A stretch of DNA of 64,000 bases from Tolypothrix sp. FACHB-123 (GTDB lineage: Bacteria; Cyanobacteriota; Cyanobacteriia; Cyanobacteriales; Nostocaceae): contig NZ_JACJRE010000014.1 of assembly GCF_014697075.1 (NCBI RefSeq), positions 1 through 64,000 of the forward strand, written 5' to 3'. Shown here one piece after another: positions 45,719 through 55,005 of the stretch. A program made the translations under genes and the position numbers. How positions within the stretch are numbered: position 1 is the stretch's first letter; every line of letters starts with the position of its first letter. The notes under the pieces are model-generated. The model did no database searches, was not told where the DNA came from, and was given only the letters and a program-made list of their open reading frames with translations.

Positions 45719-46924
45719 ATGGCAGTAAACAAAGAAAGCCCATTATTCAAACAGCCTGTACAAAAGTGGCAAATAGTTTTAGGAGTTTCTGTAGTTGTTG
45801 CTGCTGGGCTAGCGTCTTTTTTCGCTTTATCAAGATTATTCTATCGCTCTAATTTTTACACTCGCCCAACAGAAACACCACAAAAGGTTGCGCCTGCAAA
45901 AGTTGCGATCACCGCTTTAGGACGGTTACAACCGGAAGGCGAAATTACTTATTTATCTGCACCTAATTCGATTAACGGTGTGCGAGTTGAAAAACTCTTG
46001 ATTAAGGAAGGAGATAAGGTACAAGCTGGACAAATTTTAGCTTACCTAGAAGATTACAACCGGGCGACGGCTGCTTTGCAACAAGCTTTAGATAAACTGC
46101 AAGTTGCTAAAGCCCAATTAGCCCAGGTAAAAGCTGGTGCAAAAACCGGAGATATTGACGCGCAAAAAGCAGCGATTGTACGCTTAGAATCTCAGTTAAA
46201 AGGCGATGTAGCGGCGCAAGAAGCCACAATTGCCCGGATTCAGGCTCAAGTAGAAAATGCGAAAACTGAGAACGATCGCTATCAAAAATTGTACAAGCAA
46301 GGTGCGATCGCCGCTTCCGTAGCCGATAGCAAAGCCCTGCAACTCAAAACCACACAACAGCAACTGGAAGAAGCCGAAGCCAGCTTAAAGCGTACTAAAG
46401 ACACAGCCCAAAGCCAAATTCAGCAAGCAAAATCCCAACTCAACAGCGTTAAAGAAGTACGTCCTGTAGATGTTGAATTAGCGCAAACAGAAGTTAAAAG
46501 CGCCCAAACCGCTGTTAAACAAGCCAAAGCCGACCAAGATTTAACTTACATTAAATCGCCCATTGACGGTACAATTTTAAAAATTCACGCGAGAACAGGC
46601 GAAGTAATTGCAACTTCTGGCTTTGCGGAGATAGGTAATATCTCGCAGATGTATGTAGTCGCAGAAGTTTACCAAACTGATATTCAAAAAGTGCGTAAAG
46701 GTCAAAAAGTGACCATTACCAGCCCCGCAATTGTGGGTAAATTAAAGGGAACTGTGGAAGAAGTAGGTTGGCAAGTTGATAAACAAAGCATCTTCAGCCT
46801 CAACCCCGGTGCAGACACCGACCGCAAAATTGTCGAAGTCAGAATCTGCATAGATGATCCAGCAGATAGCGCCAAGGTATCACGACTCACCAACCTGCAA
46901 GTTGATGTGGCGATTAATATTTGA
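45719..46924 (+). CDS. hgdB: HgdB: DevB-like membrane fusion protein of a glycolipid exporter
   Basis: 401 residues. A short cytoplasmic tail, one membrane segment (about 20-40), lipoyl half-motif (GRLQPEGEITYLSAPNSINGVRVEKLLI, KVQAGQILAYLED), a long coiled-coil hairpin (about 115-270) and beta-barrel (AEVYQTDIQKVRKGQKVTITSPA). This is the periplasmic adaptor of ABC exporters of the DevBCA type, which reach TolC (HgdD) in Anabaena. The next gene is HgdC permease after 154 bases. In Anabaena hgdB is required for a normal heterocyst glycolipid layer; the assignment follows domain type and neighbour order. Confidence 0.85.
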   Translation: MAVNKESPLFKQPVQKWQIVLGVSVVVAAGLASFFALSRLFYRSNFYTRPTETPQKVAPAKVAITALGRLQPEGEITYLSAPNSINGVRVEKLLIKEGDKVQAGQILAYLEDYNRATAALQQALDKLQVAKAQLAQVKAGAKTGDIDAQKAAIVRLESQLKGDVAAQEATIARIQAQVENAKTENDRYQKLYKQGAIAASVADSKALQLKTTQQQLEEAEASLKRTKDTAQSQIQQAKSQLNSVKEVRPVDVELAQTEVKSAQTAVKQAKADQDLTYIKSPIDGTILKIHARTGEVIATSGFAEIGNISQMYVVAEVYQTDIQKVRKGQKVTITSPAIVGKLKGTVEEVGWQVDKQSIFSLNPGADTDRKIVEVRICIDDPADSAKVSRLTNLQVDVAINI

Positions 46925-46962
46925 TGGGCATTGGGCATTGGGCATTGGGCAACTGACAACTG

Positions 46963-47024
46963 TACGGGCGGGTTCACGGATATCTTCGCCGATCAATGAT
47001 GATCTTAATAAACCCGCCCCTACT
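46963..47024. repeat. GGGCGGGTTCACGGATATC element, copy
   Basis: TACGGGCGGGTTCACGGATA through AATAAACCCGCCCCTAC, an inverted repeat with GGCGGGTT / AACCCGCC arms. Followed by about 10 TAACAACTGACAACTG units running to the hgdC start. Same family: 62736-62797, 62821-62882, 62906-62966, and related at 7036-7099. Confidence 0.8.
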
Positions 47025-47078
47025 AACAACTAACAACTAACAACTAACAACTGACAACTGACAACTGACAACTAACTA

Positions 47079-48257
47079 ATGAATTTTAAAATTCCTTTAG
47101 CATGGCTACAGCTAGTCCAGCAAAAAGTGCGTTTTCTGGTAGCTGTAGCGGGGATTGCTTTTATTGTGCTGCTGATGTTTATTCAGCTAGGCTTCCAAGA
47201 TGCACTTTATTCTAGTGCTACCGCAGTACATCAAAGTTTGCGCGGAGATTTGTTTTTAGTTAGTTCTCAATACAAGTCTCTGACATCAAATCAAAGCTTT
47301 TCTCGGACTCGATTATATCAAGCTTTGGGGTTTGATGGTGTTGAGTCGGTTAGCCCGATGTACTTACAATTTGCTAAAGTAAAAAACCCAGTTACAAGTG
47401 AAAAATATTCCATCTATGTTATTGGGTTTGATCCGGGCAGATCTGTTTTAAATATTCCCGAAGTTGAGGAGAATTTAGATAAACTCAAAATTCCCGATAT
47501 GATGCTCTTCGACCGCGATTCACGTTCTGAATTCGGGCCGATTGCTGAACGATACGACCAAGGACAAACTGAACAAACAGTTGAAATATTCCCCTTTAAT
47601 TCATTAATTGGTTATCGCGTTAGGGTAGCAGGTTTATTTAGTTTGGGGCCTTCCTTTGGTGTAGATGGTAATTTAATTGTTAGTGACTCTACTTTTCTCC
47701 GCATCAATCCCAATACCCGCCCTGCGGAAATGATTGATGTGGGTGTAATTACCCTCAAGCCGGGAACAGATCCTAATAAAGTATTAAAGAATTTGGCAGA
47801 TTCATTACCTAATGACGTTCAAGTTTTTACATATCAGGGTTTTATTGATTTTGAAAAACAATATTGGGCTGTGAGAACACCAATTGGGTTTATTCTTAAC
47901 TTAATGCTGACAATGGCATCAGTGGTTGGGGTAGTAATTGTTTATCAAATTCTCTACAGCAACATTGCTACTCAGTTTGTGGCTTACGCAACATTAAAAG
48001 CTATGGGTTATGCCAACAGCTATTTATTAAATGTTGTCTTTCAGCAAGCTTTAATATTGGCAATTTTCAGCTTTATTCCCGGATTTATTTTATCCGTTAT
48101 GCTTTATGATTTTGCCATGAAAGCCACAAAGCTCCCGATTATGATGAGCTTTAATAATGTTGTGCTGGTTCTAATTTCAGCGATTTTAATGTGTATGACT
48201 TCAGGGTCGCTGGCTATTAATAAACTGCGTTCCGCTGACCCGGCTGATATTTTCTAA
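47079..48257 (+). CDS. hgdC: HgdC: DevC-like ABC exporter permease
   Basis: 392 residues. An N-terminal membrane segment (LVAVAGIAFIVLLMFIQLGF) is followed by a large extracytoplasmic domain (about 45-260) and three C-terminal segments (around 275-300, 325-350, 360-385), the FtsX/MacB-like layout of DevC. The membrane domains carry YQILYSNIATQFVAYATLKAMGYAN. No ATPase gene follows, matching the Anabaena hgdBC pair, which lacks one; the DevA ATPase or another would have to be supplied elsewhere. Ends SADPADIF, typical for the family. Co-transcribed with hgdB is likely. Confidence 0.85.
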   Translation: MNFKIPLAWLQLVQQKVRFLVAVAGIAFIVLLMFIQLGFQDALYSSATAVHQSLRGDLFLVSSQYKSLTSNQSFSRTRLYQALGFDGVESVSPMYLQFAKVKNPVTSEKYSIYVIGFDPGRSVLNIPEVEENLDKLKIPDMMLFDRDSRSEFGPIAERYDQGQTEQTVEIFPFNSLIGYRVRVAGLFSLGPSFGVDGNLIVSDSTFLRINPNTRPAEMIDVGVITLKPGTDPNKVLKNLADSLPNDVQVFTYQGFIDFEKQYWAVRTPIGFILNLMLTMASVVGVVIVYQILYSNIATQFVAYATLKAMGYANSYLLNVVFQQALILAIFSFIPGFILSVMLYDFAMKATKLPIMMSFNNVVLVLISAILMCMTSGSLAINKLRSADPADIF

Positions 48258-48337
48258 ATCATGAATCATCCGCACACTGAGCGAAGTCGAAGTGTGCGTT
48301 CTCTTACCGCTTCAAACTCACCAATCATCTCTGCTTT

Positions 48338-49342
48338 ATGAACTTGGAAAACAAAACTCTTCTGATTACTGGAATTGATGAATTTATCGGCTGGCGCGCG
48401 GCTGAATTAGCTATTGCTAAGGGAATGAAGGTTAAAGGACTGCAAAATTCTGCGGTTAAAGATAAGCAAGCACAAGCTTTGGGCGTTGAGGTGATTGTTG
48501 GTAATCTTAACGATGCTAAAACTGTGCAAAAGGCTTGTCAAGGTGTAGACATCGTTTTACATGCAGCCCAAATTGCTCAAGAATCTGGTGCAATCAAAGA
48601 ATTTCGTGAGATTAATGTTGAGGGAACGATTAATTTAGCGAAAGCTGCTAAAAGCGCTGGTGTCAAGACTTTTGTGCATCTTTCGAGTATTTTGGTTTAT
48701 GGGTTTAATTATAGCGATCGCGTCACTGAATCTGAACCCCTAGCCGACGAAACCAACCCTTACTGCAAAACCAAAATCGAAGCCGAACAAGCATTACTAC
48801 CATTAAATAATCCCGCAGAATTTGGTGTAATTATCATTCGTGCAGGTGATGTTTACGGGCCAGGATGTATCCCTTGGGTAGTGCGTCCAGTTCATTTTAT
48901 GCGGCAGAAATTATTTGCTTATGCTAGCGATGAACATGGAATTATCAATCATGTATATGTTGATAATTTGATTGATGCTATCTTTTTGGCTGTCGAAAAA
49001 GAAACCTACGGGGAAATCTTTAATATTACCGATGGCGAACAAACTTCATGGAAAGAGTACTTTACTCGTTTAGCAGAAATTTCCGGTTCTCCTGCGCCGA
49101 TGTCTTTAGGTAAAGAAGAAATCAAACTATTTCTTAAACTTCGCGTTCAAGGACAAAAGCTATTTCGCAAAAAAGCCGATATTCTGCCTGAGTCGATAGA
49201 TTTCATGACTCGTCCCTACGCTTGTTCGATTGCTAAAGCTCAGGATTTATTGAATTACAGTCCTAAAATTGGGCTAGAAGCAGGCTTGGGAATTACTAAA
49301 GAATGGCTGGAGAAAACAGACATTCAGAATTTGATGAAGTAG
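48338..49342 (+). CDS. hgdA: HgdA: NAD-dependent epimerase/dehydratase-type protein
   Basis: 334 residues, extended short-chain dehydrogenase. The Rossmann loop reads LLITGIDEFIGWRAAE, with Glu in place of the middle Gly of the usual TGxxGFIG. The Ser and Tyr-Lys sites are present: HLSSILVYGFN and NPYCKTKIEAEQ. A C-terminal sugar-binding-like part follows. In Anabaena the gene after hgdC (hgdA, all5345) is tied to the correct heterocyst glycolipid layer. It starts 80 bases after hgdC. Cofactor binding may be weakened by the loop change. Substrate unknown, sugar moiety plausible. Confidence 0.82.
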   Translation: MNLENKTLLITGIDEFIGWRAAELAIAKGMKVKGLQNSAVKDKQAQALGVEVIVGNLNDAKTVQKACQGVDIVLHAAQIAQESGAIKEFREINVEGTINLAKAAKSAGVKTFVHLSSILVYGFNYSDRVTESEPLADETNPYCKTKIEAEQALLPLNNPAEFGVIIIRAGDVYGPGCIPWVVRPVHFMRQKLFAYASDEHGIINHVYVDNLIDAIFLAVEKETYGEIFNITDGEQTSWKEYFTRLAEISGSPAPMSLGKEEIKLFLKLRVQGQKLFRKKADILPESIDFMTRPYACSIAKAQDLLNYSPKIGLEAGLGITKEWLEKTDIQNLMK

Positions 49343-49740
49343 CAACCATAATATAGTGGGCATTGCCCACCCTACTCTTTCTCTCTGCGCTCTCTGCGTC
49401 TCTGCGGTTGAAAAATAATTTTTTGAACCACAGAGGCACAGAGAACACAGAGGTAAGAAAGTAAAACTGAATTATATTTCAATACGGTTCAGTTAAGGAT
49501 AATTGTAGGTTGGGTTGAACGAAGTGAAACCCAACAAACTCCTGGAAATGTTGGGTTTCGTTCCTCAACCCAACCTACACAGCTTAATGTTTTTGGCGCT
49601 AACTGAACTGTATTGAATTATATTTCCTTCTGCCTTCTGCCTTGTAATAATGATAATTTTTAACACCGAGCTACTTAAAAATAAAGCTTAAACAAGCAAA
49701 AATTTTCATACATGATTATCAACTAGGAGACAAGCAAGCT
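49343..49740. other. Spacer between hgdA and the DUF2141 gene
   Basis: 398 bases with no gene. It contains CTCTCTGCGCTCTCTGCGTCTCTGCGG (49382-49408), the complementary AACCACAGAGGCACAGAGAACACAGAGG (49425-49453) and a TAGGTTGGGTT hairpin element (49505-49578). The two first are an inverted pair that could fold over about 75 bases. Confidence 0.6.
49505..49578. repeat. TAGGTTGGGTT hairpin element, copy 3
   Basis: GTAGGTTGGGTTGAACGAAG through TCCTCAACCCAACCTAC; the outer 10-base arms pair, and the inner pair is GAAACCCAAC / GTTGGGTTTC. It is 74 bp, the minimal form of the family. Confidence 0.8.
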
Positions 49741-50214
49741 ATGTTGAATCTCTCCAAAATCTCAGCTTTAATTGTTGCTACTTTAGCCAGTATCGCCACA
49801 ATTCCCACTGTCAAAGCTGCACCAGCAGAAACCCTAACTGTGGTAGTTAATGGTATCCGCAGCCAAAAAGGTGAAATTTGCATCGGCGTTTACTCTCAAG
49901 ACAAAGCCAAAGCATTTCCTTTAAACACTACAGATGTGTTAAAAAGTGCTTGTAAGAAAATCACAGGTAACAGTTTAAAACACCAGTTCCCAGGCTTAAA
50001 ACCAGGTAATTACGCTGTTGCTATTGTGGACGATCAAAATGGCGATCGCAAACTCAATCGCGACTTTTTCGGCATACCTACAGAAGGTTTTGGTATCTCC
50101 AAAAATCCTACTGTATCTGTGCAAACTGGTACACCCAAATTCCGGGACGCCAGTTTTGCACTAAATAAAAATACCACTATCAACATCACTGTTAAATATT
50201 CCCTCGATCCATAA
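49741..50214 (+). CDS. DUF2141 secreted protein
   Basis: 157 residues with a signal peptide (about 1-27, MLNLSKISALIVATLASIATIP ends TVKA|A). The mature part carries the DUF2141 pattern: GEICIGVYSQ, FPGLKPGNYAVAIVDDQNGDRKLNRDFFGIPTEGFGISKNP. That is a beta-sandwich-like family of unknown function, thought to be extracytoplasmic. Ribosome site AGGAG 12 bases before the ATG. It lies in the hgdA-hglT block, at the place of a small gene in Anabaena, so a role in glycolipid or envelope assembly is possible. Confidence 0.8.
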   Translation: MLNLSKISALIVATLASIATIPTVKAAPAETLTVVVNGIRSQKGEICIGVYSQDKAKAFPLNTTDVLKSACKKITGNSLKHQFPGLKPGNYAVAIVDDQNGDRKLNRDFFGIPTEGFGISKNPTVSVQTGTPKFRDASFALNKNTTINITVKYSLDP

Positions 50215-50265
50215 CATCAAGTCAAGGGCGGGAAAACCCCAGCCCAACGGGAGGCTCTAAAGTTA

Positions 50266-51495
50266 ATGCCAGAATTGGAGAAGTTTCTGTGTAACTCGTT
50301 GCTGGGTTGGCTAGCTATTCAAGTAGTTCTTACCCTAGTGTTTCTACTATCTTTATACTCCAACCAGAAAAACTTGTTACCAGATGACCAGTTACCTAAA
50401 ACGGCGGTAATTCTCTGTCTGCGTGGAGCCGACCCTTACCTCAAGCAATGTTTACGGGCGCTGTTGCGACAAAATTATCCTGAATATGAACTGAAGATTG
50501 TTGTCGATCATCAAGACGATCCATCTTGGAATATGTCAATTGATACTGTACAAGAGCTAGGCGCAACTAATGTTGAAATTAGTCCTTTGCGCAATATCCG
50601 CAATAATTGTAGTCTCAAGTGCAGTTCCCTAGTCCAAGCTGTATCAGAATTAGATAATTCCTACAAAGTCGTTGCTTTGGCGGATAGCCATACTGTAGTT
50701 CATCCCAATTGGCTACGGGAATTAGTCAATCCCCTAGCCCATCCCAAAGTAGGCGCAACCAGTGGCAGCTGTTGGTACTTACCCAAGGGTAAAGATTGGT
50801 GGTCTTTAATACCTTATGTAGCTAACGTGTCTTTAGTTATCCAAAAGTATCTGTTTGGGATGCCTTGGGGCGGAAGTTTGGCAATAAAAACCGAAGTAAT
50901 TCAGCAAACAGGACTATTAAATAAGTGGAGTCTCGCCCTGTGCGAAGACATTTTAATTGGTAGCGTCTTACGCAAACATAAGCTGCGGGTGAAATTTGTC
51001 CCTTGCTTATTCATGGTAAATCGGGAAGAAAGCGATTTACCGAGTTTAAGAAACCAAATTCAGCGTCAATTAATTTCTTCTCGACTGTATCACCCCCAGC
51101 CTTCAGCGATTATTGGCGATACCATTTCCAGCATTTTAATACCTACTTTGGTGTTGATGTCTTTGCTCTGGGCATCCTTCATTGGACAATGGGAAAATTT
51201 TAATTTGTTATTGGGGTGTTACGTCAGCTATACCGTAGGACTACTGTGGCTAATGTTAATTTTAGAGCATGGCGTACAGCAAATGACGCGCGATCGCCTG
51301 CAACCCATCGCCCCCATTACCTTCACCACAATCTTCAAATTATTAATTAGCATCCCCCTAACTCAATGGATCTATGGGTTAGGGCTATTGTCTACTTTAG
51401 GCATGACTACAGTCACATGGCGCGGTGTCAATTATCGCATTTTTAGCGCCTGGAATGTGCGCCTAGAGGAGTATAAGCCCTTTCGCAGGAGATGA
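50266..51495 (+). CDS. GT2-family glycosyltransferase, membrane-bound (first of a tandem pair)
   Basis: 409 residues. Membrane segments at about 14-32 and, near the C-terminus, at about 270-300, 310-330 and 355-375. GT2 core: LPKTAVILCLRGADPYLKQCL, then ALADSHTVVHPNWLREL, where the second Asp of the nucleotide-sugar DxD is His (DSH); its neighbour has DAD. Later motifs are CEDILIGS and QRQLISSRLYH, which resemble ceramide-glucosyltransferase (GT21-like) D3 and (Q/R)xxRW positions. It is 42% or so identical by eye with the next gene, a paralog. With the changed DxD it may be impaired or act as a partner. Confidence 0.8.
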   Translation: MPELEKFLCNSLLGWLAIQVVLTLVFLLSLYSNQKNLLPDDQLPKTAVILCLRGADPYLKQCLRALLRQNYPEYELKIVVDHQDDPSWNMSIDTVQELGATNVEISPLRNIRNNCSLKCSSLVQAVSELDNSYKVVALADSHTVVHPNWLRELVNPLAHPKVGATSGSCWYLPKGKDWWSLIPYVANVSLVIQKYLFGMPWGGSLAIKTEVIQQTGLLNKWSLALCEDILIGSVLRKHKLRVKFVPCLFMVNREESDLPSLRNQIQRQLISSRLYHPQPSAIIGDTISSILIPTLVLMSLLWASFIGQWENFNLLLGCYVSYTVGLLWLMLILEHGVQQMTRDRLQPIAPITFTTIFKLLISIPLTQWIYGLGLLSTLGMTTVTWRGVNYRIFSAWNVRLEEYKPFRRR

Positions 51496-51750
51496 AGCAG
51501 GGGGGCAGGGTGCAGGGTGCAGGGGGACAAGGAATTTTAGATTTTAGATTTTAGATTTTAGATTCAAACCCAATTCAAAAGACGCTCGCGGACTCGCTCT
51601 AAGCGTTGGCGCAGCCTCTCGTAGAGAAGCTATGCCGGAGGCTTTACGCTGCGCTATCGCAAATCCAAAATCCAAAATTGAATTGCCCAATGCCCCATGC
51701 CCAATGCCCAATGCCCAATGCCCAATACCCAATTACAAAGGTGATAACGC
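51496..51750. repeat. Repeat-bearing spacer between the two GT2 genes
   Basis: TTTTAGATTTTAGATTTTAG units (51536-51563), a GCGGACTCGC / GCGTTGGCGCAGCC G+C-rich stretch, and about six AATGCCCAATG units at 51686-51728. No gene. Confidence 0.65.
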
Positions 51751-53010
51751 ATGAATGATTTGGCGGTGTTGCTGTCTCAGATTTTACTGGGATGGCTGGC
51801 CATTCAAGTCTTTTTAAGTTTGATTTTTTTGTGGAATCTGCGGTTTAACCAGAGCAGAATATTACCAGATGAGAAGTTACCTAAAACTGCAATCGTTCTT
51901 TGCTTGAGGGGTGCCGATCCATTTTTACCTAATTGTTTGCGTGCTTTATTAAATCAGAACTACCCCCAGTATGATTTAAAGCTAATTGTCGATCGCCAAG
52001 AAGATCCAGCTTGGAAAATTGCCATTGATACTATTCAAGAATTAGGTGCAACTAACGTCCAAATTAGCTCTTTGAGATTCATTCGCAAAAATTGTAGTCT
52101 CAAATGCAGTTCTTTGGTGCAAGCAGTGTCAGAGTTAGACGAATCTTATCAAGTAATTGCCTTAGTAGATGCTGATACTGTAGTTCATTCTAATTGGCTG
52201 CGGGAATTAGTTAGTCCTTTAGCCAATCCGCACATTGGGGCGACAACAGGTAACCGTTGGTACTTACCTACAGGTAAATATTGCGGTTCTTTAGTGCGCT
52301 ACATTTGGAACGTCTCCGCAGTTGTGCAGATGTATCTTTATGGGATTCCTTGGGGTGGAACTCTGGCGGTAAAAACTCAAGTGCTGCACCAAACAGGACT
52401 GGTAGATAAATGGAGTAAAGCTTTTGGCGAAGATACCATGATGCGCAGTGTCTTGGGTAAGAACAAATATAAGGTAAAATTTGTTCCTTCTTTGATAATG
52501 CTGAATCGGGAAGAGTCAGATTTACCCAGCTTAAGATACTGGCTGCAACGGCAATTACTCGCTTCTCGCTTGTATCATCCTTGGTGGTTGGCTGTAGTTG
52601 GTGACACGATTTTAACCATACTACTGCCAAGTGCGATCGCTCTTTTAGCTTTAGCTGCCTTATTCACCCAACAATGGCAGACTGCTATCTTTAGCTTTAG
52701 TTGCTATTGCGGCTACATGTTAGCACTACTCTTGCTGCTAGTGACTTTAGAAAAAGAAATACAGCAAGTACTTCAGCGTCAGGGTGAAGCGCCAAGCAAA
52801 CTTTTACCCGCCACAATTTTCAAAATTTTCTTGGGTATTCCCTTCACCCAATGGGTTTACGGTTTAGCCATGCTGTCATCTTTTTGGATGCCAACTGTTA
52901 AATGGCGCGGTATTACCTATGAAATCAAAGGGCCTTGGAATCTACAACTCCTAGATTATCGCCCTTACAAAATTTTAGACCAACCGAGCGATCGCAAAAT
53001 CTCCCTTTAA
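51751..53010 (+). CDS. GT2-family glycosyltransferase, membrane-bound (second of the pair)
   Basis: 419 residues, same plan as the previous gene. One N-terminal membrane segment, GT2 domain, and three C-terminal segments. DxD is complete: ALVDADTVVHSNWLREL; further motifs FGEDTMMRS and LQRQLLASRLYHPWW. It probably transfers a sugar to a lipid acceptor at the membrane. It lies between the paralog and hglT in the block homologous to all5341-5347 of Anabaena, so involvement in heterocyst glycolipid or related envelope synthesis is suggested by position only. Confidence 0.82.
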   Translation: MNDLAVLLSQILLGWLAIQVFLSLIFLWNLRFNQSRILPDEKLPKTAIVLCLRGADPFLPNCLRALLNQNYPQYDLKLIVDRQEDPAWKIAIDTIQELGATNVQISSLRFIRKNCSLKCSSLVQAVSELDESYQVIALVDADTVVHSNWLRELVSPLANPHIGATTGNRWYLPTGKYCGSLVRYIWNVSAVVQMYLYGIPWGGTLAVKTQVLHQTGLVDKWSKAFGEDTMMRSVLGKNKYKVKFVPSLIMLNREESDLPSLRYWLQRQLLASRLYHPWWLAVVGDTILTILLPSAIALLALAALFTQQWQTAIFSFSCYCGYMLALLLLLVTLEKEIQQVLQRQGEAPSKLLPATIFKIFLGIPFTQWVYGLAMLSSFWMPTVKWRGITYEIKGPWNLQLLDYRPYKILDQPSDRKISL

Positions 53011-53093
53011 CTGTTCTCTGCATCTCTACGTGACAAATCCTGCGTAAATCCGCAACTCAAAACCAGCCGTTTCCTTAAAAATATCCTTATATC

Positions 53094-54359
53094 ATGAAAA
53101 ACCAACCCCTCCGGATTGCCTTATTCACCGGATTATACGCCCCCTTTTTGACAGGCGTTTCCGTCGCTGTCCATCAGCGCGTTCGTTGGTTACTCCAGCA
53201 AGGACATGAAGTTTTTCTCATTCACCCAGAAATTAATGATAAATACCCCAAACAGGTAGGGAATCGTCCCATGCCAGGATTAGAAGAGTTACAGACATAT
53301 CCTAACTTTTCCTCCTATGCATTCCCCACCGAACCCCTGATTTTCTACAAATCTCTCCCCCAACCCTTAAGTTACAAACATTGGAGCGATACTAAATTAC
53401 TCGTCAACTTCCAACCTGATATCATTGTCGTGGAAGAATCTGCCCAAATGCGAGGAGTTTACTCAGCCTTCTTGCAAGGTTACGGTCGCGCTGTGGGAGT
53501 GAAATACGCTAAGCAAACAGGCATTCCTATTATCTCCGTATTCCATACAGATATCGTCGCTTATATCAAATATTACTTAGGAAGTTTCTTCTTTAATTTA
53601 CTGCGTCCCATTATTCCCCTAATAGTGAAGCAAGTTAGTGATGCTTATACTGTTAACTTATTTCCATCTAGAGAACAGTTAATTAAGTACGAAAAATTGC
53701 AATGTCAGCGCAGTGAATATGTTCCCTATCAAGGTATTGATTGCGAAAAATTCCATCCCCGCAATATTTCTTACAATCCCATCCCCAACGATAACAGACC
53801 TACTTTACTATTTGTTGGACGCATCACCGCCGAAAAGAATGTTACTCAATTAATTGATGCATTCCCCCTAATTGCTGCCAAAATTCCTGACGTACATTTA
53901 GTAATTGTTGGTAGCGGCCCCTCAGATGAACAAATTCGCCGCCTTGCCCAAAAATATAGATCAGGAATTACAATTTGGGGAGAATCTCACGGTACAGAAT
54001 TGTTAGGCTGGTTTGCTAGAGCCGATGTTTTTATTAACCCTTCGGTTACCGAAAACTTCTGTACCACAAATAACGAAGCATTAGCTTCTGGAACCCCTGT
54101 AGTTGCAGCCTTTGCACCCTCAACCACAGAACAAGTAACTCCCGGACATAACGGCTTTTTAGCTGAACCAAATAACCCCGCAGATTTTGCCCAAAAAGTC
54201 ATTGAAATTCTGCAAAATCCCGAACTTAAAGCCACAATGAGCCAGAACGCTCGCCCCTCAATTTTAGAATTTGATTGGTCAGCTTGTATGGAGAAGTTTG
54301 AAGAAAAGCTTTATCAACTTGTTGCTTTATCCAATCAGCCAACTGCGAATATTAAGTAG
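53094..54359 (+). CDS. hglT: HglT: GT4-family glucosyltransferase for heterocyst glycolipids
   Basis: 421 residues, two Rossmann-like halves (GT-B). N-terminal: FTGLYAPFLTGVSVAVHQRV and GRAVGVKYAKQTGIPIISVFHTDIVAY. C-terminal half: LLFVGRITAEKNVTQLIDAF, VIVGSGPSDEQIRRL, and the nucleotide-sugar motif EX7E in VTENFCTTNNEALASGTPVVA. In Anabaena the matching gene (all5341, hglT) adds glucose to the long-chain alcohol made by the Hgl synthase; the position, last gene in the hgd block, agrees. Starts 84 bases after the second GT2 gene. Similar GT4 enzymes serve SQDG synthesis, so this could be SqdX-like, but context favours HglT. Confidence 0.82.
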   Translation: MKNQPLRIALFTGLYAPFLTGVSVAVHQRVRWLLQQGHEVFLIHPEINDKYPKQVGNRPMPGLEELQTYPNFSSYAFPTEPLIFYKSLPQPLSYKHWSDTKLLVNFQPDIIVVEESAQMRGVYSAFLQGYGRAVGVKYAKQTGIPIISVFHTDIVAYIKYYLGSFFFNLLRPIIPLIVKQVSDAYTVNLFPSREQLIKYEKLQCQRSEYVPYQGIDCEKFHPRNISYNPIPNDNRPTLLFVGRITAEKNVTQLIDAFPLIAAKIPDVHLVIVGSGPSDEQIRRLAQKYRSGITIWGESHGTELLGWFARADVFINPSVTENFCTTNNEALASGTPVVAAFAPSTTEQVTPGHNGFLAEPNNPADFAQKVIEILQNPELKATMSQNARPSILEFDWSACMEKFEEKLYQLVALSNQPTANIK

Positions 54360-54393
54360 GTTAAATTCCAATACGGTTTACTTAAGACGAAAA

Positions 54394-54468
54394 GTAGGTT
54401 GGGTTAAGCGATAGCGAAACCCAAAAAAGCGTTGAGGATGTTGGGTTTCGTTCCTCAACCCAACCTAC
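54394..54468. repeat. TAGGTTGGGTT hairpin element, copy 4
   Basis: GTAGGTTGGGTTAAGCGATA to TTCCTCAACCCAACCTAC, 75 bp, nearly identical outer arms with copy 3 and the same inner pair GAAACCCAA / TTGGGTTTC. Confidence 0.8.
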
Positions 54469-54935
54469 GCCAGTTGTAGTTTTTAGCCTTAACTAAACGG
54501 TATTGGGTTAAATTCTAGGTGCATCGCCAATCAATTGACATATTAAGAGAATTATCCTTTTCCCCACAATAAAATTCATCTAAGTAAGTTAAGAAAAGTA
54601 AACAAAGCTCTCAGCCTCGTCCCTTCTGCCTCCTGCCCTCTACCTTTCTTGATAAAATATCACATATAGCAATCCTAAATGATTTATAAACATTCTCGGC
54701 TTTCTCTTCCTCCGCGTCCTTGGCGTCTTCTCTGCTAGATGCTACGTGTTGGCAGAAGCCTCTCGCAGAGAAGGCGGTTTTATAAAAAATCCTGTTTGCA
54801 ACTCAAATCGGATTGCTATATAAATTTGATGTTAGAAAACTCCAAAAAAGCAATTATGCCAAATTGTCGGGGCGGGAAAATCCAAACACTTTTCTCGTTT
54901 GCCCGACACATCGCCCGCAGGCTATAAGCCTGGGG

Positions 54936-55005
54936 CTAACGCTACAAAGCCTGCCTCCGCAGCCTCAATTTCTTTAGCCTGCGGAAGCAGGCTTTGTTCA
55001 GTTAG
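54936..55005. repeat. Long imperfect hairpin, CTAAC...GTTAG
   Basis: Left arm CTAACGCTACAAAGCCTGC and right arm GCAGGCTTTGTTCAGTTAG pair over about 25 positions with few mismatches, with TCCGCAG/CTGCGGA extending the inner stem. Resembles a small non-autonomous element rather than a terminator, as there is no T run. Confidence 0.6.

Noticed and set aside
48338-49342. hetN candidate
   Set aside because: It is an extended epimerase-type dehydrogenase with the hgd order of Anabaena, not a classical short SDR, so it was assigned to hgdA.
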